64,000 bases of DNA, taken from assembly GCA_020465985.1 (NCBI GenBank), contig JAANYP010007576.1:62001-126000 (forward strand). Reading direction: 5' to 3'. The stretch comes from Centrapalus pauciflorus (taxonomy: Eukaryota > Streptophyta > Magnoliopsida > Asterales > Asteraceae). Both the position numbers and the translations under genes were made by a program. Under the pieces are notes generated by a model. It made no database searches, was not told the DNA's origin, and saw only the letters and a list, made by a program, of their open reading frames with translations. Position 1 is the first letter of the stretch, and each line of letters starts with the position of its first letter. This document shows, one piece after another, positions 24,634 through 36,100 of this stretch.

Positions 24634-25077
24634 GTTCATCATCAGTCTTACCGTATAAATCGTGGAGTCAAGGTTTAGTAACAATACAACAAATTCCGAC
24701 TTCATTGCAAATGCAGGCGAAACCAATTTGCTAGGTCAAACATCACGATGCTGTTCTTTTTATAGAATGCCCCTCTCCATTTCTTTTCCTTTCTTGCGGA
24801 ATTTGGATGTGTATAACTGGAATATCTGCACTTGTGCAGGTTCTAGATTTTCGTACAGTGCTAATTTTGATTTAAAATTTGGCACTTGATTCTAAAATTT
24901 GGATTGTTGGTTACGTTTGATGGTAGCTTATTTTTCTGCTTAAGTTGTAAATGATGGTGCCTAATTTAGTAGAATAATTTTAGGCTCGACAAAAAAACCC
25001 TCTCCAAGCACATCGGGAAATCTTTAGTTGACCAAGGATGGGAATGGAAAATACTTCTGTGATCGTATTTAATGTTA
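24634..25077 (+). other. NUP62 3' region
   Basis: Follows the NUP62 stop codon. It probably holds the 3' UTR and poly(A) site, but I could not fix the end. A short open frame here (24662-24889) has no recognisable domain. The left target duplication of the next element occupies 25069-25077. Confidence 0.4.
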
Positions 25078-25833
25078 GGGTTAATATTGAAAAAACCCAA
25101 TGAATTTTCATGAATTTATCGATTAAGTCACCGAACTTTTTTTTCAAGTGTTTAAATCCCTAAACAATTTTTGTTTTATCTAAAACTATATATCTGACTT
25201 CCTTAGCCGGTTACTAGCAGGTCATGTCACCGGAAAACCACTTTCTTCGCCGGAAAACCACTTTTTTGCTGGAAGCCATCTATTTACGATTTTTCACCCA
25301 AAAAATAAATTATTCAAATACTAAGTTACTAACCTTTTAAAATCGGGCACATGAAATCCGAATAACACATTGATTGTCCCTTTGAGACAACTAATACAAT
25401 GCATTAATGTTGACCTCTCATACCTTGTTTCATGCTAAAATCAGTAACATAAATCTTCATCTACGTATAGAGCTTTTAGTCCTGAAGCAAGTTGAGTGAA
25501 GAGGATGAATAAGTAGATAGGTTGGAACCTTGGTGTAAGAGAGCCCAGAGACAGGATTTGATGATCATGAATAACTCACTGTGCTAATGAGATGAGAACT
25601 ATTGTATTAATCATTGGAGGAGACATGAAGGGAGGGGGGAAGATTAGAGCATCTGTACATGGTGTGGTGAGAGAGTTGAGAAGGTGAGATTACCTTCATA
25701 GCCGGTAGCAAGTTAAGATTATATACTTTTGAATAAGACAAAAATTGTTTAGGGATTTAAACACTTAAAATAAAGTTTAATGACTTAATCGATAAATTTA
25801 TGAAAGTTAGTTGGGTTTTTTCAATATTAAACC
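25078..25833. mobile_element. Mutator-like element with long TIRs
   Basis: Perfect 9-bp target duplications (ttaatgtta) lie at 25069-25077 and 25834-25842. The ends are inverted copies of GGGTTAATATTGAAAAAACC with one mismatch. Similarity extends about 110 bp inward, through 'gatttaagtca'-like and 'tttagggatttaaacact' words. The 500-bp interior has no transposase. A related older copy is at 29353-29988. Confidence 0.85.
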
Positions 25834-25842
25834 TTAATGTTA

Positions 25843-26739
25843 TTATATAGATTGTTATGTTTATTTAGGATGTGTTTGGTTCATGGATACCTAAAGAAGC
25901 CGTAAAATTGAAATGAAAATTTCATTTTATTTTCTTTTTAGTAGGTCTAAAGTAAGGAAAGATACCGCTCCATCTTCTCCATCGATAATAAAAAAATTTC
26001 TTTTTTTATTCCTTATAATAAAAAAATTTCCATCCCGATTTGAATATATTTTCTCATGTGGGTAGTCAAGATTTCACATTCCATTCACTTAAAATACATT
26101 ATACCTCTTTTGACCCTAGCAAAAAGATACCGCTCCATCAATCTAGGGTTTTGCTCTATTGTTTTTGCATAGCCTCTAGCGATATCTTCTTTGTAGTTCT
26201 CCATTGTTCCATCTTCATAGTTTTCCTCCATTGTTGCTTCTTCACCGCTTTAGGGCTTTTTTTGCTTGATCTCCATCCTCATCGATCTAGGATTTTGGTT
26301 CAATAGCTTGTCCTCTTCCTCGATCTAGGGTTTTGGTTCAATAGCTTATCATCTTGTCTAGCAATTTGGCTTAGTAGCTTCGTCATATTTGTGGATCTAG
26401 GGTTTTAGCTCGTCGTCTTCGTCATTTGGACGGGTTACGTGGATTACAGGTTAATCCATCTTCTCCGTCGTTTATTGTTGTGATTCCATCTTCTACATCG
26501 GTCACGTACAGCTCCATCTTCTTCATCGACTTTTGTTTCACCTAGCTTTTTTTTCATTTTCTTGGTTCTGTGGATTGGAGGGTATTTTGGTCACTTAACT
26601 AGAATTAATACCAATTGAATTCCATTCCATTTTGGTTACTAATAACAGATTTGACAATTTATATTTCAATTCTTTAACACATTTCTTGGTAAATATTTCA
26701 ATTCCTTCATAAGACATTCTACGTATATAATGTTTATAT
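25843..26739. other. intergenic, TC-rich repeats
   Basis: The stretch from 26100 to 26560 repeats 'gatctagggtttt' and 'ccatcttcttcatcg' words in imperfect copies, resembling 5'-UTR or decayed repeat DNA. No gene was recognised. Confidence 0.4.
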
Positions 26740-27009
26740 TAGGGGTGAGCAACAGGTACCATTTCCCGAACCCGAATCGGTACCGAACCGGTACCGGTAC
26801 CGACCGGTACCGAATTAATATATTCGGTTCGGTATTCGGTTTTTAAATTTGCTAAAATTCGGTATTCGGTACTTTCGGTTCGGTATTCGGTTCTTAAATT
26901 AGCTAAAATTCGGTATTCGGTATTCGGTTCTTACAAAATTAATAATTCGGTTTCGTTATTTTCGGGATCGGTACCGGTTCGGTTCGGTACGGTACCGAGC
27001 TCACCCCTA
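26740..27009. mobile_element. hAT MITE with CGGTATTCGG interior
   Basis: The ends are inverted copies of TAGGGGTGAGC. Perfect 8-bp duplications (gtttatat) flank it at 26732-26739 and 27010-27017. The interior is made of degenerate 'ttcggtattcggt' and 'ggtaccggtacc' words and has no ORF. Confidence 0.88.
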
Positions 27010-27092
27010 GTTTATATTGTTGAATTATCTTAGTTTACTTTTTTAACATGTTTTATAAGTTATCTAGGTATTTGTGTTATAGTTTTATTAAA

Positions 27093-27418
27093 GTGCAAAT
27101 TACCAAGAAAGGTAATATAAAATTCAAAAACTGTCAATAAAGGTAATGTAAAATTCATTAGGCCAAGAAAGATAACATAAAATTCAAGTTTGACAAAAAA
27201 GTGTATTGATGACAAATCAAGAAGGTAAATTTTTAATTTTATGCTCCTTTTTTTGGTAGGCGAATAATATTTGATTATCTTTCTTGGCCTAAATTTGAAT
27301 TTTATGTTCTTTCTCGGCCAAAATAAAATTTTATATTACCTTTCTTGGCGAAAATTTTTTTACAATACCTTTATTGTCAAATTTTGTATTTTATATTACC
27401 TTTCTTGATAATTTTCCC
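27093..27418. mobile_element. foldback MITE (MULE type)
   Basis: Perfect 9-bp duplications (tttattaaa) lie at 27084-27092 and 27419-27427. The arms begin GTGCAAATTACCAAGAAAGG and, inverted, GGGAAAATTATCAAGAAAGG. The motif 'aaggtaatataaaattc' recurs in both orientations. No ORF. Confidence 0.85.
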
Positions 27419-27892
27419 TTTATTAAATTATTAACAGTTTATATATATAACTTCATTTTTGAATTTATTTGTTTTTAATATTTATTTACATAATATTTTT
27501 TTTTTTCAACTATCATTGGTATGCGTATGTTTATAAGTTTGTTACGTTGACAAGAAAACTTGATTCTACAATTGGGATTCTTAATCCCTGGTAGGGTTTC
27601 ATGTGAGGACGAGGACAATGATAGAAATTCAGGGTTAGAAATAGGGAAATAAGATTCCGTAAAAAAAACTTGATTATGCAATTGGTATTTTTGATCATTG
27701 ATTGGTTATAAACTCGATCCTGAGTAGCGTCGGGGATGGGACAACGATAAAAATAATATTTGAAAAGTTCTGTAGCTTTTGATCAAACATAATTACATTT
27801 TTACCTTTCTATTGATCATAAACAACTACCTTCAAATAATATTAATGTCATTTTATGTAATATGATATTAAAAGCTATATTTACTGAACATA

Positions 27893-29180
27893 TCTATACT
27901 ATATATAATAAGAAAACCACTTGGAGTTTCTGGACCATTGGATGGAAAAATCAATAGTCCAGATTAATGACAACTCATAATTATTTATGAAATGTCTCTT
28001 ATACCCCTAATTAAAATCAAGAATTATACCTATGTCATTTTTTTAATTCATTTTCCAAATTTACTACATTACCTTAATTACATTAAATTTTGATTTTAAT
28101 TTTTTCATTAATGAATTAATATTTACCTAAAATATATATGTGTCATTATTATTCTTAATGATCATACTTAAATTCAAATGGAAAATTTTGAATTTAAATG
28201 TAGAAGTGTAGTAAATAAAGTTAGATTTTTTTGTTAATTATATTGCTAACAAGATTTAGAACTTAATTGATAAAACTACAATTGTGAATATGATAATTTT
28301 TTATTGTTGATTTTCAGATATTCCATTTTTATATTTTATCATTTTCAAAATATATACACATTCACATAATTAAAGTTTTTTGTTTCTTACATTGATATTT
28401 CATATTTGAAGTTAATAAAAATAAAAGAAACATTTTTTTGCAAACACATATTATTTGTTTTTAATAATACAGTATAATAATATTTTTTTAATTAATATCA
28501 AACAACTAAGTATTTTTTTATCTTTAATTTAACTAGCTTTTAATTTTTTTATTTTAATTATATGTAAATTTTATAATAATTCATTTAAATACAAAAAAAA
28601 ATATGTATTTTCTAAATCAACCCATGTAATACATGAGTTGATTAGCCTATATATTATAATAAAACAAAACAATTCATGTCACATGTTACTTCTACAATAC
28701 AAGAAAATTTTATTTTTCCACGTTTTTTTCCAAATTTAACACCTTAACTTAATTGCATTAAATTTTGACTTTATTTTTTTCATTAATTAATTAGTAATAA
28801 ATTAGATTTTGTAACATTTAAAATTAATGTTTACGTAAAATAAATATCTATCATTATTATCCATAATAATTATAAATAGATCCAAATGTAATAATTTGAA
28901 TTAGTTGTGGAAATTATTATTATTATGTATAATAAAGGAAAACATCAAATGTCACGTGTCACCTCTACGTTCACCAAAAAGATAATTACAACTTATAAAA
29001 ATAAAAGATAAATACAATTTAATATTTTTAAAAAATATAAATATACTCTATTTTTTAATCTGTAAATAATAAAAAATAAACACAATTATTATTTTTGTAT
29101 GTTTTTATTTTTACTCATGTTCATTTTATATAAATAAATTTAATAAAAAATATTCACGTAATACGTGGGTTATAAACTAG
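27893..29180. mobile_element. cluster of Helitron-like fragments
   Basis: It begins TCTATACTATA after an A and ends with the hairpin 'cacgtaatacgtg', then CTAG followed by T. Inside, near 28620-28660, a second 3'-type hairpin (catgtaatacatg) is followed by another 5'-type start (CTATATATTATAATAAAAC). This suggests two or three elements head to tail. The DNA is very AT-rich and has no ORF. Confidence 0.4.
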
Positions 29181-29352
29181 TTTATAACTAAAACTTTCAA
29201 TTTCAAAAGTTCCGACTGCTAAAAGTTTTATCTCTTTTGAAAACACAAAAATGAAATCAAGTAAGTTCTCGATCTTGCTAACTTGATTATCAAACATCGC
29301 AGGACATTTTGAATTATATCAAGTCCAATTATTTTTTATTTGAATATTTATA

Positions 29353-29988
29353 GGGTTAATATTGAAAAATCTTACCCCTTATCAATTAAGTCACTAAGAT
29401 TTTTTCCAAGTGTTTAAGTTCAAAACTATAAATTGACTTGTTTAGTAAGTTATTAACTGATAAAAAAAAGTTCAGTTACTTAATTGTAAAAATAAGAAAA
29501 ATAAAAGTTGCTATTTTTTGAATATTAAACAATTCGTTGAACTAACTTTTTACCGGTTAAACAGTTAGTAACTTAAAAGTATATAGTTTTAAATGATGCA
29601 GAAATTGTTTAGAAACTTAAACACCCGAAAAAACTCCAGACTTATAAATAAATTTAGGGGTGAAGTCATACAATAGTAACCTACTTTTGAAAATTTATCA
29701 ATATGGTACGTCTACTTTTTTTAATGTCGATATGGTACCTGTACTTCAATTTTTTATACCAATATGACCATATTTGTACTAGACCCCTGTTTTTTATACC
29801 ATTAAAACCCTGTTTCGTATGTAAAAACCGGGCTCTATTATGTAGAATGACCATATCGATACAGAAAATTGAAGTACACGTACCATATAGACAATTAAAA
29901 AAGTAGACGTACCATATCGATACATTTTCAAAAGTAGGTTGCTATTGTAAGACATTAACCCATAAATTTATAAAAATTCATGGGTTTT
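29353..29988. mobile_element. older MULE copy, interrupted
   Basis: It starts 'agggttaatattgaaaaa' and shares 'caattaagtcact' and 'aagtgtttaag' words with the left arm of 25078-25833. The inverted words 'cttaaacaccc' and 'aaaaattcatgggtttt' make the right arm, which lacks the outermost bases. A younger element is inserted at 29657-29961. Confidence 0.6.
29657..29961. mobile_element. foldback MITE nested in older MULE
   Basis: Perfect 9-bp duplications (ataaattta) lie at 29648-29656 and 29962-29970. The arms share CAATAGTAACCTACTTTTGA (left) and CAATAGCAACCTACTTTTGA (right, inverted), plus 'tatggtacgtctac' further in. No coding capacity. Confidence 0.88.
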
Positions 29989-30061
29989 CTGATCTATCTC
30001 TATCCATTCTAATAAATAAGTAAATAGTCTCCACATGTCAGTTAATTAGATCGCCACTTAG

Positions 30062-31807
30062 CGTAACACCCTTAAAGTTCAACTAAATGTCATGTCAAAA
30101 TAATATCATAAGTGGCAATATCGCAAGTAACTCATATTAAATAATGTCATGGGATTACACCCATCTTTGTTAATTAAAACTTTATATACATGGATTACCG
30201 ATAACCAACACTGTCTACAACATCGATTCTAACCATCTTATATGTATAAGTATCATGGTTAGCACAGTCTAATACACATACTCAATTAACCTACAAGTCA
30301 CAGCATACAAAATTCCACGAGTGATGTCACCTACAATAATGATGACATGCGGATCCTTTGATCCTAATTCTGCTGAGGTTGTTGTTTTTATACCTTTTGA
30401 CCGCCTGAGACACGTTAGACTCGAAAACGTAAGTTGGGAAGTTCGTGAGTACACGAGGGTTAGACTCTGCAGAATTAACACATAACACAAACACACAATA
30501 ACATGCAAACTCAATATAAACATCTATGATGCGCCTCAAAATCTTTGATGTAATCACGAAATAGCATGAGATCCATAAGGTCGGTAGAAGATATCAACTT
30601 TGTGGGGACCTTGTTCCCCGGCTAAGAGACTGCACACAATAATGGTTAGTCACTCAATAAAGCACAGTGGCGACCTGACAATAAACTCTGCCGTATATAC
30701 ATGGTCTCAAAATCCTGACTAGTTAGGGACAGTCAGCCTGCGCGATCGTCTATCGCGGATAACTCTGGAATTGATCTCATCTAATGCACAAGTATCAAAT
30801 ATAAAATAATAAGAATTAGAATCATACCTGAGTCGCCACATCTCTGTCTCATTTGTAATCACAGTTAAACAGACATCGCGATAAGACTCGTAAAATAGAT
30901 CCCTCGATGGAAAACTCATGTGCTCACCTGATCGATTCGATCAACTCAAAATTTGAATTCTCTCATCACTATGTCGGCTCAGTTCGATATCTACTTGTCC
31001 ATTTATACATAACGGATCCCAAAAAATTAATTCAAACTCAACTGTTACACATGACAGACTCGTATACTGATCTCGTAACTGAACCAGACCCCACAAGTAA
31101 CCCTAAATGGGTCTCACAGCCCAAAACCGAAATCTGGGCAAAACAGGCTGATCGCGGCCGAGCTCGACCCAGTGTGGTCGCGCTGGCCTTATCGCGGCCT
31201 GCACTCCCGCCTCAGCCCGAGCTCAAAGGCCCAGACTGATCTCGACCTCTGTCACCACCGGACTCATTGCGGCCGCGCTGAGGGGTTCGCAGCCGCGATC
31301 ATTGGCAAACTGGCCTTCCTTGTTCGCTGCTCTGTTTTGTCTAGGAATAAAATCACCCCATCAAGATTGAACCCCTACAATCGTTATAAAACTAGTTCGT
31401 ACATGCTTTCCAACCAAATTAACAACCAAAATCAGCTTCAGCTTCTGCAACTATTTCCTGCTTGCTCCAGCTACACACAAACACACAAACATACACACTT
31501 TTAGTTTTTTTGGCAAGGAAAAGGAACGATTCAAAAGGGGTCACATATATATACTTTCTATGATTAAAAAGTCAAAACTCAATTATCCGAACCCGATATC
31601 ACATTTTCAATATTAATGTCAGTTAACTCATTTTAATGTCGTGATAATTTTAAGCAATCCACCAAATTATAACTCGGTGCTACGTATCACATAATCCTGA
31701 CACGTATAATCCACTAATCGGAATATCACTGGTCCAACATAATATTAATAATTTAATTATCTAATAAATAAATTTGCATGTACCAGGTAAAATTTCGGGA
31801 CGTTGCA
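30062..31807 (-). mobile_element. probable solo LTR, Ty3/gypsy type
   Basis: Five-base duplications (cttag) lie at 30057-30061 and 31808-31812. Read on the minus strand, the element begins TGCAACGTCCCGAAATTT and ends GGGTGTTACG. This is close to the TGTAACGTCCCG...GTGTTACA ends common in plant gypsy LTRs, with the last A changed to G. No gag, protease or polymerase frame is present. It contains a GC-rich tract at about 31140-31330, unlike its surroundings. The internal region appears to have been lost by LTR recombination. Confidence 0.65.
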
Positions 31808-31877
31808 CTTAGCTTCCCTTGCTTTTGAAATATTTAATATTATCCGGTAAATATACTAGTATCAATCAATCAATCTA

Positions 31878-32387
31878 TCTATATTGTTAAAAGAGCAACT
31901 AAATGCCACATGACATGCTCTCATTTAATGTGCCACATGTCACTCTTTCCTTTTGCCACATCATTTACTGATTTTATTTTTAAATTTTAAAAAAATCAAA
32001 TCTATGTAAATCTAATATGGATTAATTTAATAACTAACTAACTAAAATCAAGCAAACTTTATTACTCATATAATTATTATATTATACATATATACAAATA
32101 TCAATTTTTAGAATTAACCCATGTAAGGGCGATGGGAGTACCAGAGCCGCTTGGGCGCGGCCTTGCCACGTCTGCGTGAAGCCGCCGGGAACACCACCCC
32201 CGGTGCCCGGCCCCGCGCTGTTCCGACTCCTCCCCGGCTTCCCCTCCCCGCGTGACCCCGCTTCTTCACCCCCCCCTCTTTCTTTTTTTTTTTTCTCTAA
32301 CACAAAACACACAGTCACACACTATTAAATATGTACTTTTCTTTTTCTTTTTTTTTTTCAACACAAACACACACTGTATATACACAC

Positions 32388-32438
<51 letters not shown>

Positions 32439-32899
32439 AGTTTTATAATTTTTTTATTTTTATTGTTGTTTATTATTATAGTTTCGTAAATGTTTGTGTT
32501 TTTTTATTTAGTTTCGTGATTGTTGTTTCGTTCATTTGTAATTTTAATTTTAATTTAGACGGTTAGTTTGTATTTTTTTTAATGTTCATTCGTAATTTTA
32601 GTTTTTATTTATTGTTATGTATTTTTTTTATTTTAATTCAGTAATTTTTAATGTTTAGCTTATGTAATAATTTTTAAATATTTATAAAATTAATTATTTT
32701 AGTTTTAATAATTGTTTTCTTAATTAAAATGTTAAAAAAATTAAGAAAGATGGAAATGTTAAGAAATATGAGTATTTCCAAGTTAGAAATGTGGAGAAAG
32801 GTGGAGAGAGAAAAGCTGATGTGGCGCTGACGTGTACAGAAAGATGGATTTCGGGAAGCGGAGTACTCCCTTCACTCTAATACATGGGTAATAACCTAG
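31878..32899. mobile_element. Helitron-like element split by another insertion
   Basis: Starts TCTATATTGTTAAAAGAGC after an A and ends 'tacatgggtaataacCTAG' followed by T. The 3' hairpin halves, 'aacccatgta' (about 32116-32125) and 'tacatggg' (32881-32888), are separated by the element at 32127-32877. This implies that the Helitron is the older of the two. Confidence 0.6.
32127..32877. mobile_element. Harbinger-like MITE in a Helitron hairpin
   Basis: Flanked by TAA on both sides (32124-32126 and 32878-32880), the 3-bp target typical of PIF/Harbinger elements. The ends are inverted: GGGCGATGGGAGTACC, and GAGTGAAGGGAGTACTCC read from the right. The left 150 bp is strikingly GC-rich (about 32127-32275). 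The rest is T-rich and includes a (TA)n tract at about 32388-32433. No transposase. Confidence 0.65.
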
Positions 32900-33173
32900 T
32901 CATGCTAATTAAAAAAACTTGTGCCACGTGTAATAAGAAAAACTACCTTCCATGATCATACGCCACGTTTTAGAACTTGCTGCGGACGACAGAAACATAA
33001 CTTTACATAAATAACCTTTTAGTTTGAACCCTTTGGAAATGGAATACCGTTTCACGTTATGTAATTTATGATATCGAGAGGGCATTTTCGTCACAGGGAA
33101 GAATATATTTTCACCAAAATTTAAATTCAGAAGCGTCTGCTGCTTTGCGCCAGTGCCGCCACGACGCAAAAAA

Positions 33174-36100
33174 ATGAACTACGAACAGAGATTAATAGCT
33201 GCCGCCAAGTACGTATTCGACGAAGACTCACGCGCCGCCGCCGAGGCTCAAGTCAACTGTTCCGATTTTGGTGTAACGGCGACGCTTAAGCCTCATCAAA
33301 TTGAAGGACTGTCATGGCTTATACAGCGATTCCTAATTGGTGTCAACGTTATTCTCGGTACGGCTTTATTTTGCAAGATCATTTTTATTTGTAACTAATC
33401 TTCTGCTGCAACCGTTTTAAATTGGATGCTTTCCCAAGTGTATCACTTATGGATCGTAATTTCTTATCATTTTAGTTTTCGGCACATAATCTGTTCATGC
33501 TTATGACTTGTGTAGTAGGTAGTAGATTAGAAAAATGTATTCGTTTGGGGAAAATTTGACGTCATTGATCCCTTAATTGTGTAGAGTAAATGCTACAAGC
33601 TGTATAGCAGAATGAGATTGTGTAATGTTGTTTGTAATCCACTCAAATTTCTACCTTCGAAAACTTTAAACCACTCAATACCGTGAAAATTGAAGAAGTC
33701 CTCAACTTCTATTTAGGCATTCAGAATTGATAAGTGAAGAAGTGGTCTGCATTCTGCAACATATTGGCGTGTCAAAGTAACATGGACTTGACATGAATCA
33801 AAGGGCTGTTTGATACACTCAAACAATGTGACTTTTGAACATGGGCGGCAAATTTTGCCCATTCATGCGATGACCAAAAGACAAAAAATTAACTTACTTT
33901 TGACTTTTTTTTTATTTAAACAATTTGTTTAGCATATCATTTTCTAAAATTTCATTTTTTTAGAAAACTTATGTTCTAGCATCATTTTGATCGTTCCGTC
34001 CGTTTGACCCATTGGGTCGAAATTGTCACCCTTACTTTTGACGTCCAAGACCTGCATAAACTAGTATTACCTAGAACCCTAAACTAACAGGGAGGTGCCA
34101 GAGAGGCAAAGACAGACTAATTAAAATTTGAAAGGAATAAACTGCCTCATTTGACGGGGGTAATGCAAAACCAAATTGTCAACTAAAAGCTGTAAAATCT
34201 AGAAGATGAACACAACCAAATGACAGACCAAAAGACATTGATCTCCACAAATTAAACATAAGATAGAGTAAAAATCATGCTGTTTACTAGTGAATGCTTG
34301 GCAAGCACATATATAACTTGAAAGACACTACATAACTTACTAAAGTAAGTGAGAAACTAGCGATAATTTCCATGAATGCAAATCCATAAAACATGTACAA
34401 GGTCTTAAATGATGTTAACAAAACATGAGAATTAGGTATTATCAAAATAGCAAGGTATTATCAAAAAGTACTTTTAAATTGCACAAAATAGTGCACATCA
34501 TATAACAATTAAACTGTCATTTCTGTAAAAAAAATATTGTCCGGACAAAGAAACTGTCATGTCAGTAATTTTTATCTTTCAATCCGATATGGTTACCTTG
34601 ATTGACTTGATTTGGAAAGTATGTTACCTTGATTGGAAAAAAAATTAGTACGTTACCCAAATTGAAAAAAATGTGACAGTAGGTTACCTTTTGACGCAAT
34701 TAACCCTTTTTTAATCAACAGGTTTGTTAGTTTACGTTCGTTTATAGACCTTATGAATGGAATTATATTACAAAAGAATGGTGCTCCATTCGTTCTTCCA
34801 ATTTGTAAGCTTTACTTGATCCTTCAGGTCTTGATAGAGGATTGAGAATACACTATCGATTAGGAAAGGGAATGGAATCGATTTTTCTGTCTACAAACAC
34901 AATGTAAATTTCTTCATTTCCATTCCACCGTATCAAACGCCCGCTAAGTGATTTATTATTGTAACTGTATTTGCCATCTAGTTCCTGGAATCCTGGAAGT
35001 ACATAATTATCCACAGATCAAGAGAACTTGGAGACTGTTCATTGAATTTGAGTCATTCTATTTTGATGATTTCTTAATACATGTTTTGCTACATTTTTGT
35101 TTCTGGTTAGTAATACCATCAACTTTAAGAACAGGAATTGTGGTAATTAGTTGTTTCATCTGTTTTTGCAGGAGACGAGGTATAGTGCATATGTACCTGG
35201 AAGCTGGAAGTCTGCAATGTTCAATTTTAATCTTTGTTGTATTATAGTTGTTGAATTGACAACTTAAACAGCAATGTAGAGTGCACTTAATATCTGAGCT
35301 CAAATTTTTTGAAGAGTTGCACTGCTATGCTCGAGTGTGAATCCATGATGGTCTAAGCTTCTAGAGGAGCTTTTAGTTCAAATTATTGCTTTCTCAAAAT
35401 TTTATTGTATTCTTGTTTTTTGATCCACATGTTGTTACTGTCCCAACTTGTAGAAGTCTTGTCTGGGAAAAGCAACTTTAGTAATGAATTATTCTAGCTG
35501 CAGCTGTATAATATAATCCTTAAAGTGGTTATTGGCAGATGGGACTTGGAAAGACATTGCAAGCTATTTCATTCCTGAGTTATTTAAAGTTTTGTCGAGG
35601 CATACATGGACCCTTCTGTGAGTAACGGGAAACCATTTTCTTAGTTGTAAGATAACATGTAATGATCGTTGTTACATTCTTAAATATGTCTTCTGCAGTG
35701 ATACTATGTCCTCTCAGTGTAACTGATGGATGGGTATCGGAGGTCACCAAATTTTCCCCAAAGTTGAAGGTTCTGCAGTATGTTGGGGACAAACAATGCC
35801 GACGTGCTCTGAGAAGGGAAATGTTTGAACATGTGCAAAGGCAATCATTGTATCCCGATGTAAGTTCTTGTTCTGGCTGAACCGACTTGCCAGTAGGTAG
35901 TGGAACACAGTGTTGCTGATCTGATGCCTATGCTTATGTATTGTTCAATAATGCAGGTCCAAGCCTTACCTTTCGATGTGCTACTTACGACATATGACAT
36001 AGCCTTAATTGATCAGGACTTTCTTTCCCAGATTCCATGGCAGTATACTGTTATTGATGAGGCTCAAAGACTTAAAAATCCTTCCAGTGTAGGTTCATGA

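Noticed and set aside
31140..31330. GC-rich open frames that look like a gene
   Set aside because: They lie inside the solo LTR, have no homologous domain, and are broken in every frame.
33153..33173. Seven-codon N-terminal extension of CHR10 from 33153
   Set aside because: The codon at 33153 is GTG, while the ATG at 33174 gives the family-typical start.
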